Assembly: GCA_013368325.1 (NCBI GenBank)
Contig: JAACJK010000002.1
Span: 62,001 to 126,000, forward strand
DNA: 64,000 bases
Direction of reading: 5' to 3'
Source of the DNA: Ephemerocybe angulata
Lineage: Eukaryota; Basidiomycota; Agaricomycetes; Agaricales; Psathyrellaceae
Shown here: piece by piece, positions 1 to 8,802 of the stretch
Position numbering within the stretch: the stretch's first letter is position 1
Layout of the letters: the number at the start of each line of letters is the position of its first letter
Notes under the pieces: generated by a model
The model's input: the letters and a program-made list of their open reading frames with translations, nothing else
What the model was told of the DNA's origin: nothing
Database searches by the model: none
Position numbers and translations under genes: made by a program

Positions 1-1575
1 TCTTTGAAAAGTTTTGCCCAGACTTTGCGCACACCGCACGCAAGGACGAAGGACTGCATTGCATGTTCCATGTTAGCGTCGCCGTCGTGTGACGAGGAAC
101 GAGTAGTTGAATCTCTGACCTTGAGCCTCTTGATGGTTTCTTCGTCTTTGCTTAGAGCGGGCTTTGAAGAAGACGTTCTGCGTTTAGTTTCCGTCTTTGA
201 TGTAGTCTGTCGGATCGAGTCAGGAGGGGTTCAAATCGGAGTCAAAAGTGTACGATACGTACGTTTTCCTTAGATGCGGACCCCTTCTTCCGCCGTGGAG
301 GCTCGTCAATGAGGTCCGACAGTCCAGTTTCGCTGTCGCTTCCCTGCAGCGACCCAAGTTCAGCCTGGTGCACGAAGTGGGCGTTCAAGGGAACAAGTAC
401 ACGCACATTGTCCTTGGGCTTCTGTTTCCGAGGTGGAGTTGCAAGGACTTTCTTCTTTGATGGTGGTTTCAACTCTTTCTCGGTCTCATCGCCACTGCCG
501 CCGTCGTCATCGCTGACCGCGATGCTCTTTCGCTTCCGCTTAACGGCGGGCGAGACAGATTCGAGCTTAGCCTTCTTAGGGGAGTTTGCTTTGGGTTGGA
601 CCTTGGGCTTCGCTGGTGAACGCCGTGGAGCCTCATTGGGTTCGTCTTGCTCCATGTCGGAGGTCGCGACATGTTCCTATAGGCTTTCGGATTAGATGAG
701 TCAAGGCTACGATACAGCATAGCGTATACCGGAGTCTTGTACTGGAGGCCATTCTTTGCCTTCGTGGTCGACCTTTTAGGTTCATTGTCTGTAGCACACC
801 GTCAGGTCCCCCGCTGAGTGCTTCATGATCTGAGACGTACCTTTCCCTTTCTTTGCTTTAGCCTTCAACGTCTGCCCCGCCCGTTTCTTCCGGCCCTTGC
901 TTGACGGCTCCTCATCCCCAGACCCCTGCCTCTCATCGTCCGAGTTTTCAGCCGCGCGAGCCTTGTGGGGTTTGGTTGTTGAGCCACGCCTGCCTCGCTT
1001 CAATTTCGTTCTAGACTCTTCGTCCTCGCTCTCAGCTTGATATTCGTCTTCTGAGGCGTTGTCCTCGTCCTCGTCCTCTGAAATGACAAGGGGTTTGGCC
1101 TTCTTGACGCGAGCGGAGACGCGTGTCGGAGAACTGGCTGGTTCGCATACCGGAGATTTGCTGCGTTTTCTCTTGGGGGAAGGTGCGGGGGAGGAGAATA
1201 AGTCATCAACAGCCGTGCTGGATCCACCACCATCTTCTTCAGGTTCTGTCGGCTCCTCATTCTATGGCACGCGGTGGGTGTTGGACTAACAGTCAGACAG
1301 ACGGGTGTATTTGCGTACCATGGCATTCTCGGTAGCTTCTTTTATTATTTTCTTATACTCTGGAGTAGACGTAGCTCCCTCTTCCAGCCCTAAAGCCTTC
1401 TCGACCTCGGTCCTGACGAGTCTGTGGGACAAGGTGCTGCAAACGCGTGTCGAGTCATCACTAGCTCACTGCGGTGAGGGGTTAATACGACTTACTGGAG
1501 TTGACCTTTCCTCGCAATTGGTCTTACTATCGCATTGACCGCGTCGACGAGCGCCTGTTCTCCTATTGCAGGCAT
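1..1575 (-). CDS. DEK_C-domain nuclear protein (partial, 3' end off window)
   Basis: I read seven exons on the minus strand: 1496-1575, 1319-1436, 841-1261, 730-788, 263-676, 120-206 and 53 to below 1. All junctions are GT-AG and the frame is kept throughout; introns are 52-66 bases. The start is the ATG at 1575 (MPAIGEQALVDAV). Residues about 10-65 form a helical DEK C-terminal-like domain (LVRTEVEKALGLEEG, then a Lys/Glu helix). A long low-complexity region follows with alternating acidic and Lys/Arg-rich patches, typical of chromatin-associated proteins. The last visible exons contain a conserved-looking segment (DEETIKRLK, then SFVLACGVRKVWAKLFK). Family knowledge suggests a chromatin or histone-chaperone-like factor acting in the nucleus; the exact role is inference. 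The gene diverges from the membrane-protein gene at 2227 across 651 bases. Confidence 0.7.
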
Positions 1576-2226
1576 GATGATCAGGGTTGGGAGCAAGAAT
1601 AGGCGCGCGCGTGTTGGAGGTCGCGTTCGTCCTTTGTCACGCCATGGCGTGCATGTCACACCCCGTGCGTTCACCGTGGGGCCCGTCACAGTCACACAGG
1701 ATTTCACGCCGCGCCAGCCATTCCTCGTTGTACCTTTCCAGCACCTTCATTGCGAAATGAAAGTCGTTTAGAATATGGTACGGGTGTGCTATAAGCTCTC
1801 TAGACCTGTGTTCTGGCGCCTAATCTAATCTTTCTAGAAATCGCATTTTCTGGGCTCTGTGGAATGATTTCGTGATACAAGGGCTCGACCGGCGCCGCAA
1901 CGACCGGAACGTCCTGAAATGTGAATTGTATTGAGGAGGAAATAGGCGTTCTCGAAGGTCTCATCACCACAAGCGCCTCCATCACCTGATAACGTTCCCG
2001 AGTCCCACGAAATATCTGCCCAACTACGTACAGATATTCATTTGGAGGCCTATTGCGGAGCTTGGTGCCAATGAAGTATAAGTAATGTGTCCAAACATGA
2101 CAGAGGAAATCTGTCGCCTTTTCTTCTCTCCCACTTGCCCTTATCGACGACCCCGAGCGCGTTCAGGACGGCGACTACGACTGCGGTGACTGCAAGAAGC
2201 CCTTTGAGGGGGAACGACCGCCTACC
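1576..2226. other. Divergent intergenic region
   Basis: This 651-base stretch lies between two divergent starts (1575 minus, 2227 plus) and should hold both promoters. I see no convincing coding exon in it and could not place a TATA box or other core element with confidence. Confidence 0.4.
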
Positions 2227-3898
2227 ATGGCCATTATCGAGGTCTTGCCACGGGAGATCCTGATTGAAACGATTCCGTGGTTCCTACGGAGTTTTCGAGA
2301 TGCGCGATATGGCCTTCTCGCTGCAGAGACGCTCATATTGTGCGAGTGGCTTAACTGGTGCGCATTCCAGCCGCTCGGAACCTCCGAACCTCACCTCGCG
2401 TTTCGTTGGCAGTCTACACGATGAAATCAGCCTCGTACGCCGTTTCTCAGCTCTTTTCTGTTCAGAAAGTTGAAGGGCGCCTCAAAGGTTCTCCGAAGCC
2501 CTTGGTCGTCTGTCAAGATGGCGTACCTCACCTGCCGCTACTATCCCTTGGTGTATTGGCCGATAATCTCATGGGCGTATGTCAAGAATCACCAGCCTAA
2601 GCTATGCGAAAAACTTGCTCGACCTGCCCACGGCTTCGCGCTACCACTGGTGCGTCGTCTCCATCATAACCGCCAGTTGTTATCTACTAATTTAATTTTA
2701 ACCTGGGCCCAGATCTTGGCTGCGCAAGGCAAGTAGAACCCTTCAACTGAGATACACTGGTATCCAATCTCACAACCTGTACTGCTATCAAACAGCCGTT
2801 CTACTCATGCGGGCATACGCCTTTGCTGGCCGTCACTGGGCTGTAGGCGCCCTCCTCTCCACATGTTATGCCTTTGTTGTTGGGACGCACATATGGTTCT
2901 TCCTGATCAACATCCCAACCGTGACGGTGTCTCCTGAAGCATACCCCGCAATCGACATGTTTGGCGGTATAGGGTGTTTCGTCGATTATCGCGCACGAAC
3001 TCTTGGAGGACGGCTCTTCGTGAGTTCCTTCCAGTCGACTCTGTTTCTGAACGCTATTGACACCCAACATGGCTGGCTGTCTAGCTCGCCATGGTAACCC
3101 TATTTCTAACTGTGGCTCCATGTCCTAGACCGACAGCTGATATGGTGCACCTTCCAAGCTGGCTGTTGTGTTCACGGACATCGTCTCGTTGACGATTGTG
3201 ATCATCGTAAGTGGCACTTGATCCATTGGTGATTTCGACCACCCTTTGTTATGACTGTCTCACAGCACCCACACAGTGTTGTATTCGACGGCCAAGTCGA
3301 CAGACTCCACTTGGCAGATACTTCTTGCGTCAAGGTCTACATTCGCGTGCCTGCTTATTATCCCCCTGAAAGGCTAGGCTGACAATGGCTATGGCGTTCT
3401 TTCTTAGGCTTAGGCGCTTTCACAGTTACGTCCCTAATAAGTGGTGTGGCGCTTGGGCTGTATTTCAGGTACGTACACGCGCTAAAAATGTCCGCCACCG
3501 GGAGACTTACCAAAACCGCCCGATTTTCTCAGTGCCCACAGTTCATACGGCGGGAGCAGCCTACCACTCGTTTTTCTTATACCTGACCTTGTCGTGAGTG
3601 CACACAGATGCTTTATAAAATTCTCTTCATTCTGATCACCGCATCCAGGCTTGCCGGTTGTGAGCCCACACATTATGTCGCGCGTCCAAGTTTTGACACT
3701 GACGGGAAGGACCAGAATACTACAACTAAGACGACGTGTGATCCCGTCGGAGACTCAGATCTCGAGACAGAATTCTCGCATAATTCGGGATGCTTTGAGC
3801 TCACGGACTACGAATCGTCAGTTAGCGACCGATGTATGGGTCATGGAACCCGATTACTGAGTGCGACAATTCTCCAACGTACATATACTGTCAGATAG
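2227..3898 (+). CDS. DUF6533-type fungal membrane protein, 3' half possibly degenerate
   Basis: The N-terminal half resolves into exons 2227-2357, 2413-2434, 2488-2649, 2713-2728 and from 2796. The reading frame passes RYGLLAAETLILCEWL, HDEISLVLRSPWSSVK, YLTCRYYPLVYWPIISWAYV and VLLMRAYAFAGR. This matches the usual order of the fungal DUF6533 multi-span membrane family: helix, loop, CRYYPL helix, RAYAF-xGR loop, then the next helix (VGALLSTCYAFVVGTHIWFF). Exons 2 (22 nt) and 4 (16 nt) are micro-exons. The intron after exon 4 needs a GC donor (G|GCAAGT). Beyond about 3015 family-like pieces (SKLAVVFTDIVSL, LGRYFLRQGL, SLISGVALGLYF) fall in different frames. Either introns remain unresolved or the gene is decaying. 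Function of the family is unknown. Confidence 0.6.
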
Positions 3899-4011
3899 TA
3901 CAACACAGTCTCTACGGATTCCTACTTAGTAGGCTAGCAGCTTACAAACCGTTTGGTTAAGCGCCCGAAGAAAGGAGGGACGTTGCCACCGGAGCGCGGC
4001 CCAGCGAAATT
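3848..4011 (+). repeat. Diverged duplicate of the 8238-8560 segment
   Basis: Two blocks here recur near 8.2-8.6 kb. One begins with acccgattactgagtgc (compare 8239 on). The other begins with tggttaagcgcccgaagaaa at 3954 (compare 8511). They are closer together here than in the second copy, so the duplicates differ by indels or insertion. Confidence 0.6.
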
Positions 4012-5223
4012 TGAAAACAACTTGATATCCTTGCATTTGAGCTCCTGTCTCAACCACCGAAAGGTGGTGCACAGAACTTCGACAAATGGCATTGCATCGG
4101 CCACGGCTTAAACCCCCTCAAAACCCTTATCCACTTTTGCCAGTATCCACGCGTTTCCGCTGCAGTGAAGTCCGCGATGGATCGCCTTCCAAAAGAAACT
4201 TTGGAATCTCTCGGGAAAGACCCAATCGCGAGCCGATATTGGAAGCCCTTTGCCAGTGATTTCTTATATTACCAGTTTGCGGTGGAGCTACTACCAGAGC
4301 GTGCTGGCCGCTTGTGCGATTCCCTACAAGTACGAGCCCGCCTTTGCCACTTTCACGACTTCACTGACAAGCAGTCCAGCATCATACGAAGAAACCCGAG
4401 GAGCAAACAAAGATTGCCACCCAGTGCTCGTGGTGCCATACCACTATGTATTAGTGCCAAACAGAGGACTGGGAGACTTTCCATAGACGAGAGTGCTCAA
4501 GGGATCGAATCCGCCGCATAGGTGTGTTTCTCTATGATCTATCTTGCGATTTTTCTAGCGTTACTGAGCTTTGTTTTCGACCACTAGATCAGCAATTATC
4601 CGGGACCCGGGTTTCTCATCGTTCACGACTTTTCAAACTCATTCACCTTCAAATAACCCTCGCCAAGTGCAAATTCCCAGCCTTACCTCCAGGCCCTGAG
4701 ATCCCTAGCCCCATCGTCGTTGTGGACGCCACGGTATTCCCAAGGCAGTCCTCCTACATTGACACTACCGACCCAGGTCTTGGAATCCTCAAAGGCATGA
4801 TGGACACAGACACTCGCGTCGCTGCTATAATACGCAGTACCGTAGAAGATCCGACGAAATTGGTCGCTGTCATAACAGCGGGCTTTGGGAGACGAAGAGT
4901 GGCCACTCTGGCATTACTCTCGCTCCCCAATATACGTCTGTTGAATGGGTTTGTAAAAGAGTTTGCTGACCAGTCTGCGGAAACCCCGGTACACTACGCT
5001 GTCCACCGTGTTTCACTCGCTGATGAATGGTGCCCAAACTCTTCTTACTTTTTTTTTTTTTTTTTTTTTTGGTATCCCAGTTTATTGTCCGCGAGAGCGT
5101 GCTCTATGTAGGACAGTTCTATATGATAATTAAATGTCCTTTGGAGACCCCTAGTGTCCCGTGAGTCCGGGTATGGCTCTTGCACCTGCGACGACTCCTC
5201 GTCCCCGCAGGCCCAGCATGGGA

Positions 5224-5434
5224 TGTTGGATTTTGGTGTGCCAGCTGGTGTGGCTTGGCATGCTTGGTATGTACGTAGGGTTAGGGTTAGGCTAGATCTG
5301 TGCTGTTCCCCCATCAATACACCTTGCCGTTGTACCACGTACTTCTGTTGTGGCCTCCTCTGTGTTTGTGTGTGTGCCCCTCTATCCTCCCACTTTTGTG
5401 CTTCCCTACTTCCCTTCTTTCACCTTCTTTGACA
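5224..5434 (+). repeat. 5' LTR of the gag-only element
   Basis: A 211-bp TG...CA repeat. It contains a telomere-like stretch (agggttagggttagg, near 5277-5292) about 55 bases in. Confidence 0.95.
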
Positions 5435-5454
5435 AGTTATGAGCCCCGTGGCTT
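5435..5454 (+). promoter_or_regulatory. Putative primer-binding site (half initiator-tRNA type)
   Basis: The sequence directly after the 5' LTR is agttatgagccccgtggctt. Its reverse complement contains GGGGCTCATAAC, which resembles the anticodon stem-loop of initiator tRNA-Met (anticodon CAT in the loop CTCATAA). Drosophila copia is known to prime from a cleaved half of tRNA-iMet ending in this loop. The match was made from memory of tRNA structure, not by alignment to this genome's own tRNA. Confidence 0.45.
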
Positions 5455-5514
5455 AGAACTTGGACCCAACATCTCTACTCTCTTATCTGATCGTTATCTG
5501 ATCGCCCTCTCACT

Positions 5515-6600
5515 ATGTCTGCGCTCTCTGGCATCTCTGCCATGGTCCAGGATATCAACAAGCTCGATGAAGGAAACTGGCTGATGTGGAAGAAGGACTT
5601 TGGGATGGTGTTTTTGGCTGTGGATTTGGATGGTATTGCTTCTGGGGTGAAACCCACTGAAACGAAGGATCTTCTTGTTTGGGAGAAGACTGACAGGAAG
5701 ATGGTTGCCTGGGTCTATCAGGCCGTCTCCCCTCCCCTCCGCTACCTCATTGAAGATGAGGTCAGCGCTGCTTCTGCGTGGAAGAAGCTGCAGGCCCATT
5801 TCGAGCATGTGTCCCTTGCTACTCGGATGAGCGCTCGCCTGGCTCTCTACGACGTCGTTCATGATCCTTCCTCCCCCGTTTCCGTCTACTTCCATGCCCT
5901 CGAGTCCGCCAAATCATCCCTCGCTGCTCTCAACGTCGTGATCGATGACACCGAGTTCAAGGACATCCTCCTCATGCGCCTCGACCCCTCCTATCACCCC
6001 ATTCGTCTCTCCATCCTCTCCCAGAAGCCCGAGCCTTCCCTTTCCGACATCAAGTCCCTGCTCGTTACAGCTTCCTCTGTCATCGGTGTCAAGAACGAGG
6101 ACTCCTCCTCTGCTTTGGCTGCTCGCGCCCCCACATCCTACGGTCGATCTCGTTCAGATCCCGACCCTATCGACGATAAGGGTAACCGTTGGTGCGATCC
6201 CACTGCCGTTGGTGTCTGTCATCGCTGTGGCCGGCCCGGTCATACGGCCGCTCGCTGCATGTTCAACATGCCCCAGAAGGTCAAGGATTGGCTCATGTCT
6301 CGCTCCTCCCGCCGTCGCTCCCCCTCCCCCTCCGATCATGCTAACGTCGCCGCCGCCTATCATTCGTCTTCGGCCTCTTTCGCCAACTGTCCCAACTGTG
6401 GCACCGATCTCGATCGAGAACGCCCCCGATTCGATATGCCGACTGCGCGCCCTCAAGATGCCCTTTCCGCTCAAGCGTTCTTTGGTGGTGTGGAGTATGA
6501 TCCGGATGATGGATTAGGAGGTGGACGTCAGGAGGTGGATGGTGATGATGTTTGGCAAGCTCAGGTTTCTAGGATTACAGCTGAGTTGCCGCATATTTAG
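5515..6600 (+). CDS. gag: Copia-type Gag polyprotein with CCHC zinc knuckle
   Basis: A 361-aa intact ORF. Residues about 15-190 match the gag/UBN2-like region of Copia elements: LDEGNWLMWKKDF near the N-terminus, then VYQAVSPPLRYLI and AWKKLQAHFEHVS. A CCHC knuckle CHRCGRPGHTAARC lies at about residues 235-248 (C-x2-C-x4-H-x4-C) and would bind RNA in virus-like particles. A second Cys pair (CPNCG) follows at about residue 298. The C-terminus is acidic. Normal Copia elements continue into protease, integrase and reverse transcriptase; here the ORF stops 53 bases before the 3' LTR, so the gag-only structure is the element's real form and not a recent break. Confidence 0.92.
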   Translation: MSALSGISAMVQDINKLDEGNWLMWKKDFGMVFLAVDLDGIASGVKPTETKDLLVWEKTDRKMVAWVYQAVSPPLRYLIEDEVSAASAWKKLQAHFEHVSLATRMSARLALYDVVHDPSSPVSVYFHALESAKSSLAALNVVIDDTEFKDILLMRLDPSYHPIRLSILSQKPEPSLSDIKSLLVTASSVIGVKNEDSSSALAARAPTSYGRSRSDPDPIDDKGNRWCDPTAVGVCHRCGRPGHTAARCMFNMPQKVKDWLMSRSSRRRSPSPSDHANVAAAYHSSSASFANCPNCGTDLDRERPRFDMPTARPQDALSAQAFFGGVEYDPDDGLGGGRQEVDGDDVWQAQVSRITAELPHI

Positions 6601-6653
6601 TGTTTGGTGCGTCTTTGGTGTTCAGATCTCCCGGCATGCCAGCCAGGAGGTGG

Positions 6654-6864
6654 TGTTGGATTTTGGTGTGCCAGCTGGTGTGGCTTGGCATGCTTGGTAT
6701 GTATGTAGGGTTAGGGTTAGGCTAGATCTGTGCTGTTCCCCCATCAATACACCTTGCCGTTGTACCACGTACTTCTGTTGTGGCCTCCTCTGTGTTTGTG
6801 TGTGTGCCCCTCTATCCTCCCACTTTTGTGCTTCCCTACTTCCCTTCTTTCACCTTCTTTGACA
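6654..6864 (+). repeat. 3' LTR of the gag-only element
   Basis: A 211-bp repeat identical to the 5' LTR except for one transition. It is followed directly by the TGGGA target duplication. Confidence 0.95.
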
Positions 6865-7098
6865 TGGGAACGCTGTTTAGAGCCACTACCACTGCCTTCC
6901 CCGTTTGCTTGGGCTCCTCCTGTTGCTATCCTCCGGGCCTCCATACGGGCGGCTTTTTGCTGGCTGACTCCCGCCTTTCGGCTCGACCCCCGTTCTATCT
7001 CGCTGGTGCGACGAAAGCGGCAGGCCTAGGATATGATTCAGTTTTCGGGTGGGTTTTACCACCCGCGGCGGCGCTTGCGCCGCCGCTTTCTGTCTGTT

Positions 7099-7501
7099 CT
7101 ACCCTCTCCCCTCGTTGTCCTTCTCTTCCTCCTCTCGTCGCTCTTTCTCTTCTCTCTGCCTGGCTCGTTCCGCTCCTCTCCTATCCGTTTCCGCCCCGTT
7201 CCTCGATATGGTGAATCTGCCCGTTCTGTTAGTGTATCGAATCAGAGCTCGTACGTGTTCGTAGTTCCCCATGATCTTGACCATGTTCTTCCTGTCCCTC
7301 CCGTGTGCCTTGTTCATTTCTGCTCGGAGCGCCCTGTACGCTGGGCATACGTGCAGGAAGTGCTCGAGCGTCTCGCGCTTCCCCGACTGGCATTTTTGGC
7401 ACGTACTCGTTTCGGCCTTCTTGCGAACGTGGAGGTATCCGTTCAGCGGTATGTGACCTGTGCGTATCTGTACTAGCAGGGAGTTCTGCGCTCTCGTTAG
7501 C
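7099..7501 (-). pseudogene. C-terminal fragment of LINE ORF2 (after the RNase H domain)
   Basis: This is open from the truncation point to a stop at 7099, about 134 codons. It contains the C-terminal zinc-like motif common in fungal LINE ORF2 proteins: CQKC at the start, then HFLHVCPAYRALR. The segment QIRTGHIPLNGYLH precedes it, as in Tad-like elements. A Glu/Arg-rich tail follows. Reverse transcriptase, endonuclease and RNase H are absent, so the fragment cannot act alone. Confidence 0.8.
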
Positions 7502-7515
7502 ACTCTTCTTACTAG

Positions 7516-8802
7516 TTCTCAGTATGTACTATTCTTGAAATTTACGCCAGTCTGAGCTTCATCTTCAGTTGTATGAATTGTGAATACCCCTTGGCGCTAA
7601 CTCCTCTGTAAACTATGGGCGGGTTTCTTGGACAAAAAGCAATCCAATGATTTCGCATTAATGATTCGTCGTTGTCACTGTTTTCGGAGTTCGGAAGCTT
7701 TTCACTGTGCGAAATACTCAATCTCACAGCCACATATCAAACGGCAGACAAAGCCGAGACGGCATGGCTGATGGCCATTTTGCATACAACGGCGCTCAAA
7801 TGAATGAAAGTCCCCGTTCGGGAGGGTCTTTTATACTCAAAATTGTTCTACCCAATTTTTGCTCGGCCCTAGGAGGAACCAGGGGGATAACTGGTATAGC
7901 TGCACAAGGGGGCCTAGGGCGCGAGATCCCGCGATTAGATAAGCGGCAGTATCAAGCCGTCCGTGGCTATGCACGCGGTCCATCCATTTTGAGTTCGGAA
8001 GCATTTTCATTAGCCTCGTTTCATCGCACCGCGGCGGACACTTGGAGGAACTCATTAATGATCATTAATGAAAACACAAAAACAGTGCCCAGTCAGAGAG
8101 AAACTCAGTACTCAGTAAGAGATCATTGAATTTCATCAGTACTTACTCTAAAACAGTGGATTTGAATTTTGTCCAAGAAAGCCTTCCATAGTAAACTGTA
8201 CTGATGGATCCCTTCGCGGGAACGACTGACTTGCCTGAACCCGATTACTGAGTGCAACGACTCTCCAAAGTACATCTACTAGCAAATAATACCACATCGT
8301 TCTACGGATTGCAGGGGATGAGTAAGTACTCCGTGGATCTGACTGGCCTTCAGCTGCGAGTCTGCGACGACGGTCCGTGAATCGGGTTTGCATCTGCGAC
8401 TTAATGAGGGGGGATGTCTCTTTCACCAACAAGCGGCATCTAGTACGACTGGCTCGAGGTTTCTTTCATGGAATTATAACGTTCTTAGTACTCTCATGGG
8501 CTGCCTGGTTAAGCGCCCGAAGAAACGATGTTGCCACCAAAGTCCGGTCCCAGCGAAACAACGGCAAATAAAGATGCTCTTTCAGGCCCAGTGAGAAGTC
8601 CGTTTGCGCGGAACACCTGAGAAAGGCTGACAGTGGAATCCGGCGTGTGAATCTGCCATCAGCGCTGCGTATCGCCGTCGAAGATTGAGTAAAGATTGAA
8701 CTTTCTTCTTTTCCACTTCTTCCATCTTGTTTTCCTCTTTTCCCTCTTATTTCTTCAATATATTTCGTTTTAATATCTTTCTGCAACCTGTTTTGTACGA
8801 CA
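7516..8802 (+). other. 3' flank of the MYND pseudogene and repeat-rich spacer
   Basis: The first 100 bases align by eye with the 3' flank of the MYND gene ending at 53568 (shared acgcca-tctga, then cccttgg-gc-aactc and ctctgtaaact). An apparent insertion of about 125 bases follows. The rest contains the second copy of the 3848-4011 duplicate (8238-8560) and a pyrimidine-rich leader before 8803. No coding region is recognisable. Confidence 0.5.

Larger units (their letters stand above)
5224..6864 (+). mobile_element. Gag-only Copia-type LTR retrotransposon (TR-GAG-like)
   Basis: This is a compact 1641-bp element with two 211-bp LTRs (5224-5434 and 6654-6864) that begin TGTTGG and end GACA. 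I find one difference between them (C versus T in the gtaYgtag stretch), so the insertion is recent. A perfect 5-bp target duplication TGGGA flanks it (5219-5223 and 6865-6869). The interior holds a putative primer-binding site, one intact gag ORF (5515-6600) and a short purine-rich stretch before the 3' LTR (6645-6653). There is no protease, integrase or reverse transcriptase, so it must depend on an autonomous Copia relative. It is nested in the 3' UTR of the LINE at 5050-7501. Confidence 0.95.
5050..7501 (-). mobile_element. 5'-truncated Tad-like LINE copy, itself interrupted
   Basis: A run of 22 T at 5049-5070 is the poly(A) tail of a minus-strand non-LTR element. The insertion is flanked by ACTCTTCTTACT at 5038-5049 and 7502-7513, a 12-bp target-site duplication (11 if the last T belongs to the tail). 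Excluding the LTR element nested at 5224-6864, about 0.8 kb of LINE 3' sequence remains: the end of ORF2 (7099-7501) plus 3' UTR. The truncated 5' end is usual for target-primed reverse transcription. Its 3' UTR differs from that of the LINE at 45557-53430, so it belongs to another family. Confidence 0.9.
4019..7515 (+). pseudogene. 5'-truncated MYND-finger gene, interrupted by a nested LINE/LTR insertion
   Basis: Homology to the MYND gene at 44.1-45.5 kb starts abruptly at 4019 (DILAFELLSQPP), so the first two thirds are missing. Exon remnants run from 4019 to 4329, 4380 to about 4520, and from about 4589 on; the intron at 4330-4379 is intact. The MYND exon reads CSWCHTTMY followed by a TAG stop. 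Nine bases present in the paralogue are missing here, which removes the CSRE segment of the finger. The last exon runs to 5048, where a LINE is inserted at the natural stop codon. The TAG reappears at 7513-7515 after the right copy of the 12-bp target duplication. It is therefore a pseudogene with a 5' truncation, an in-frame stop and an insertion. Confidence 0.85.
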
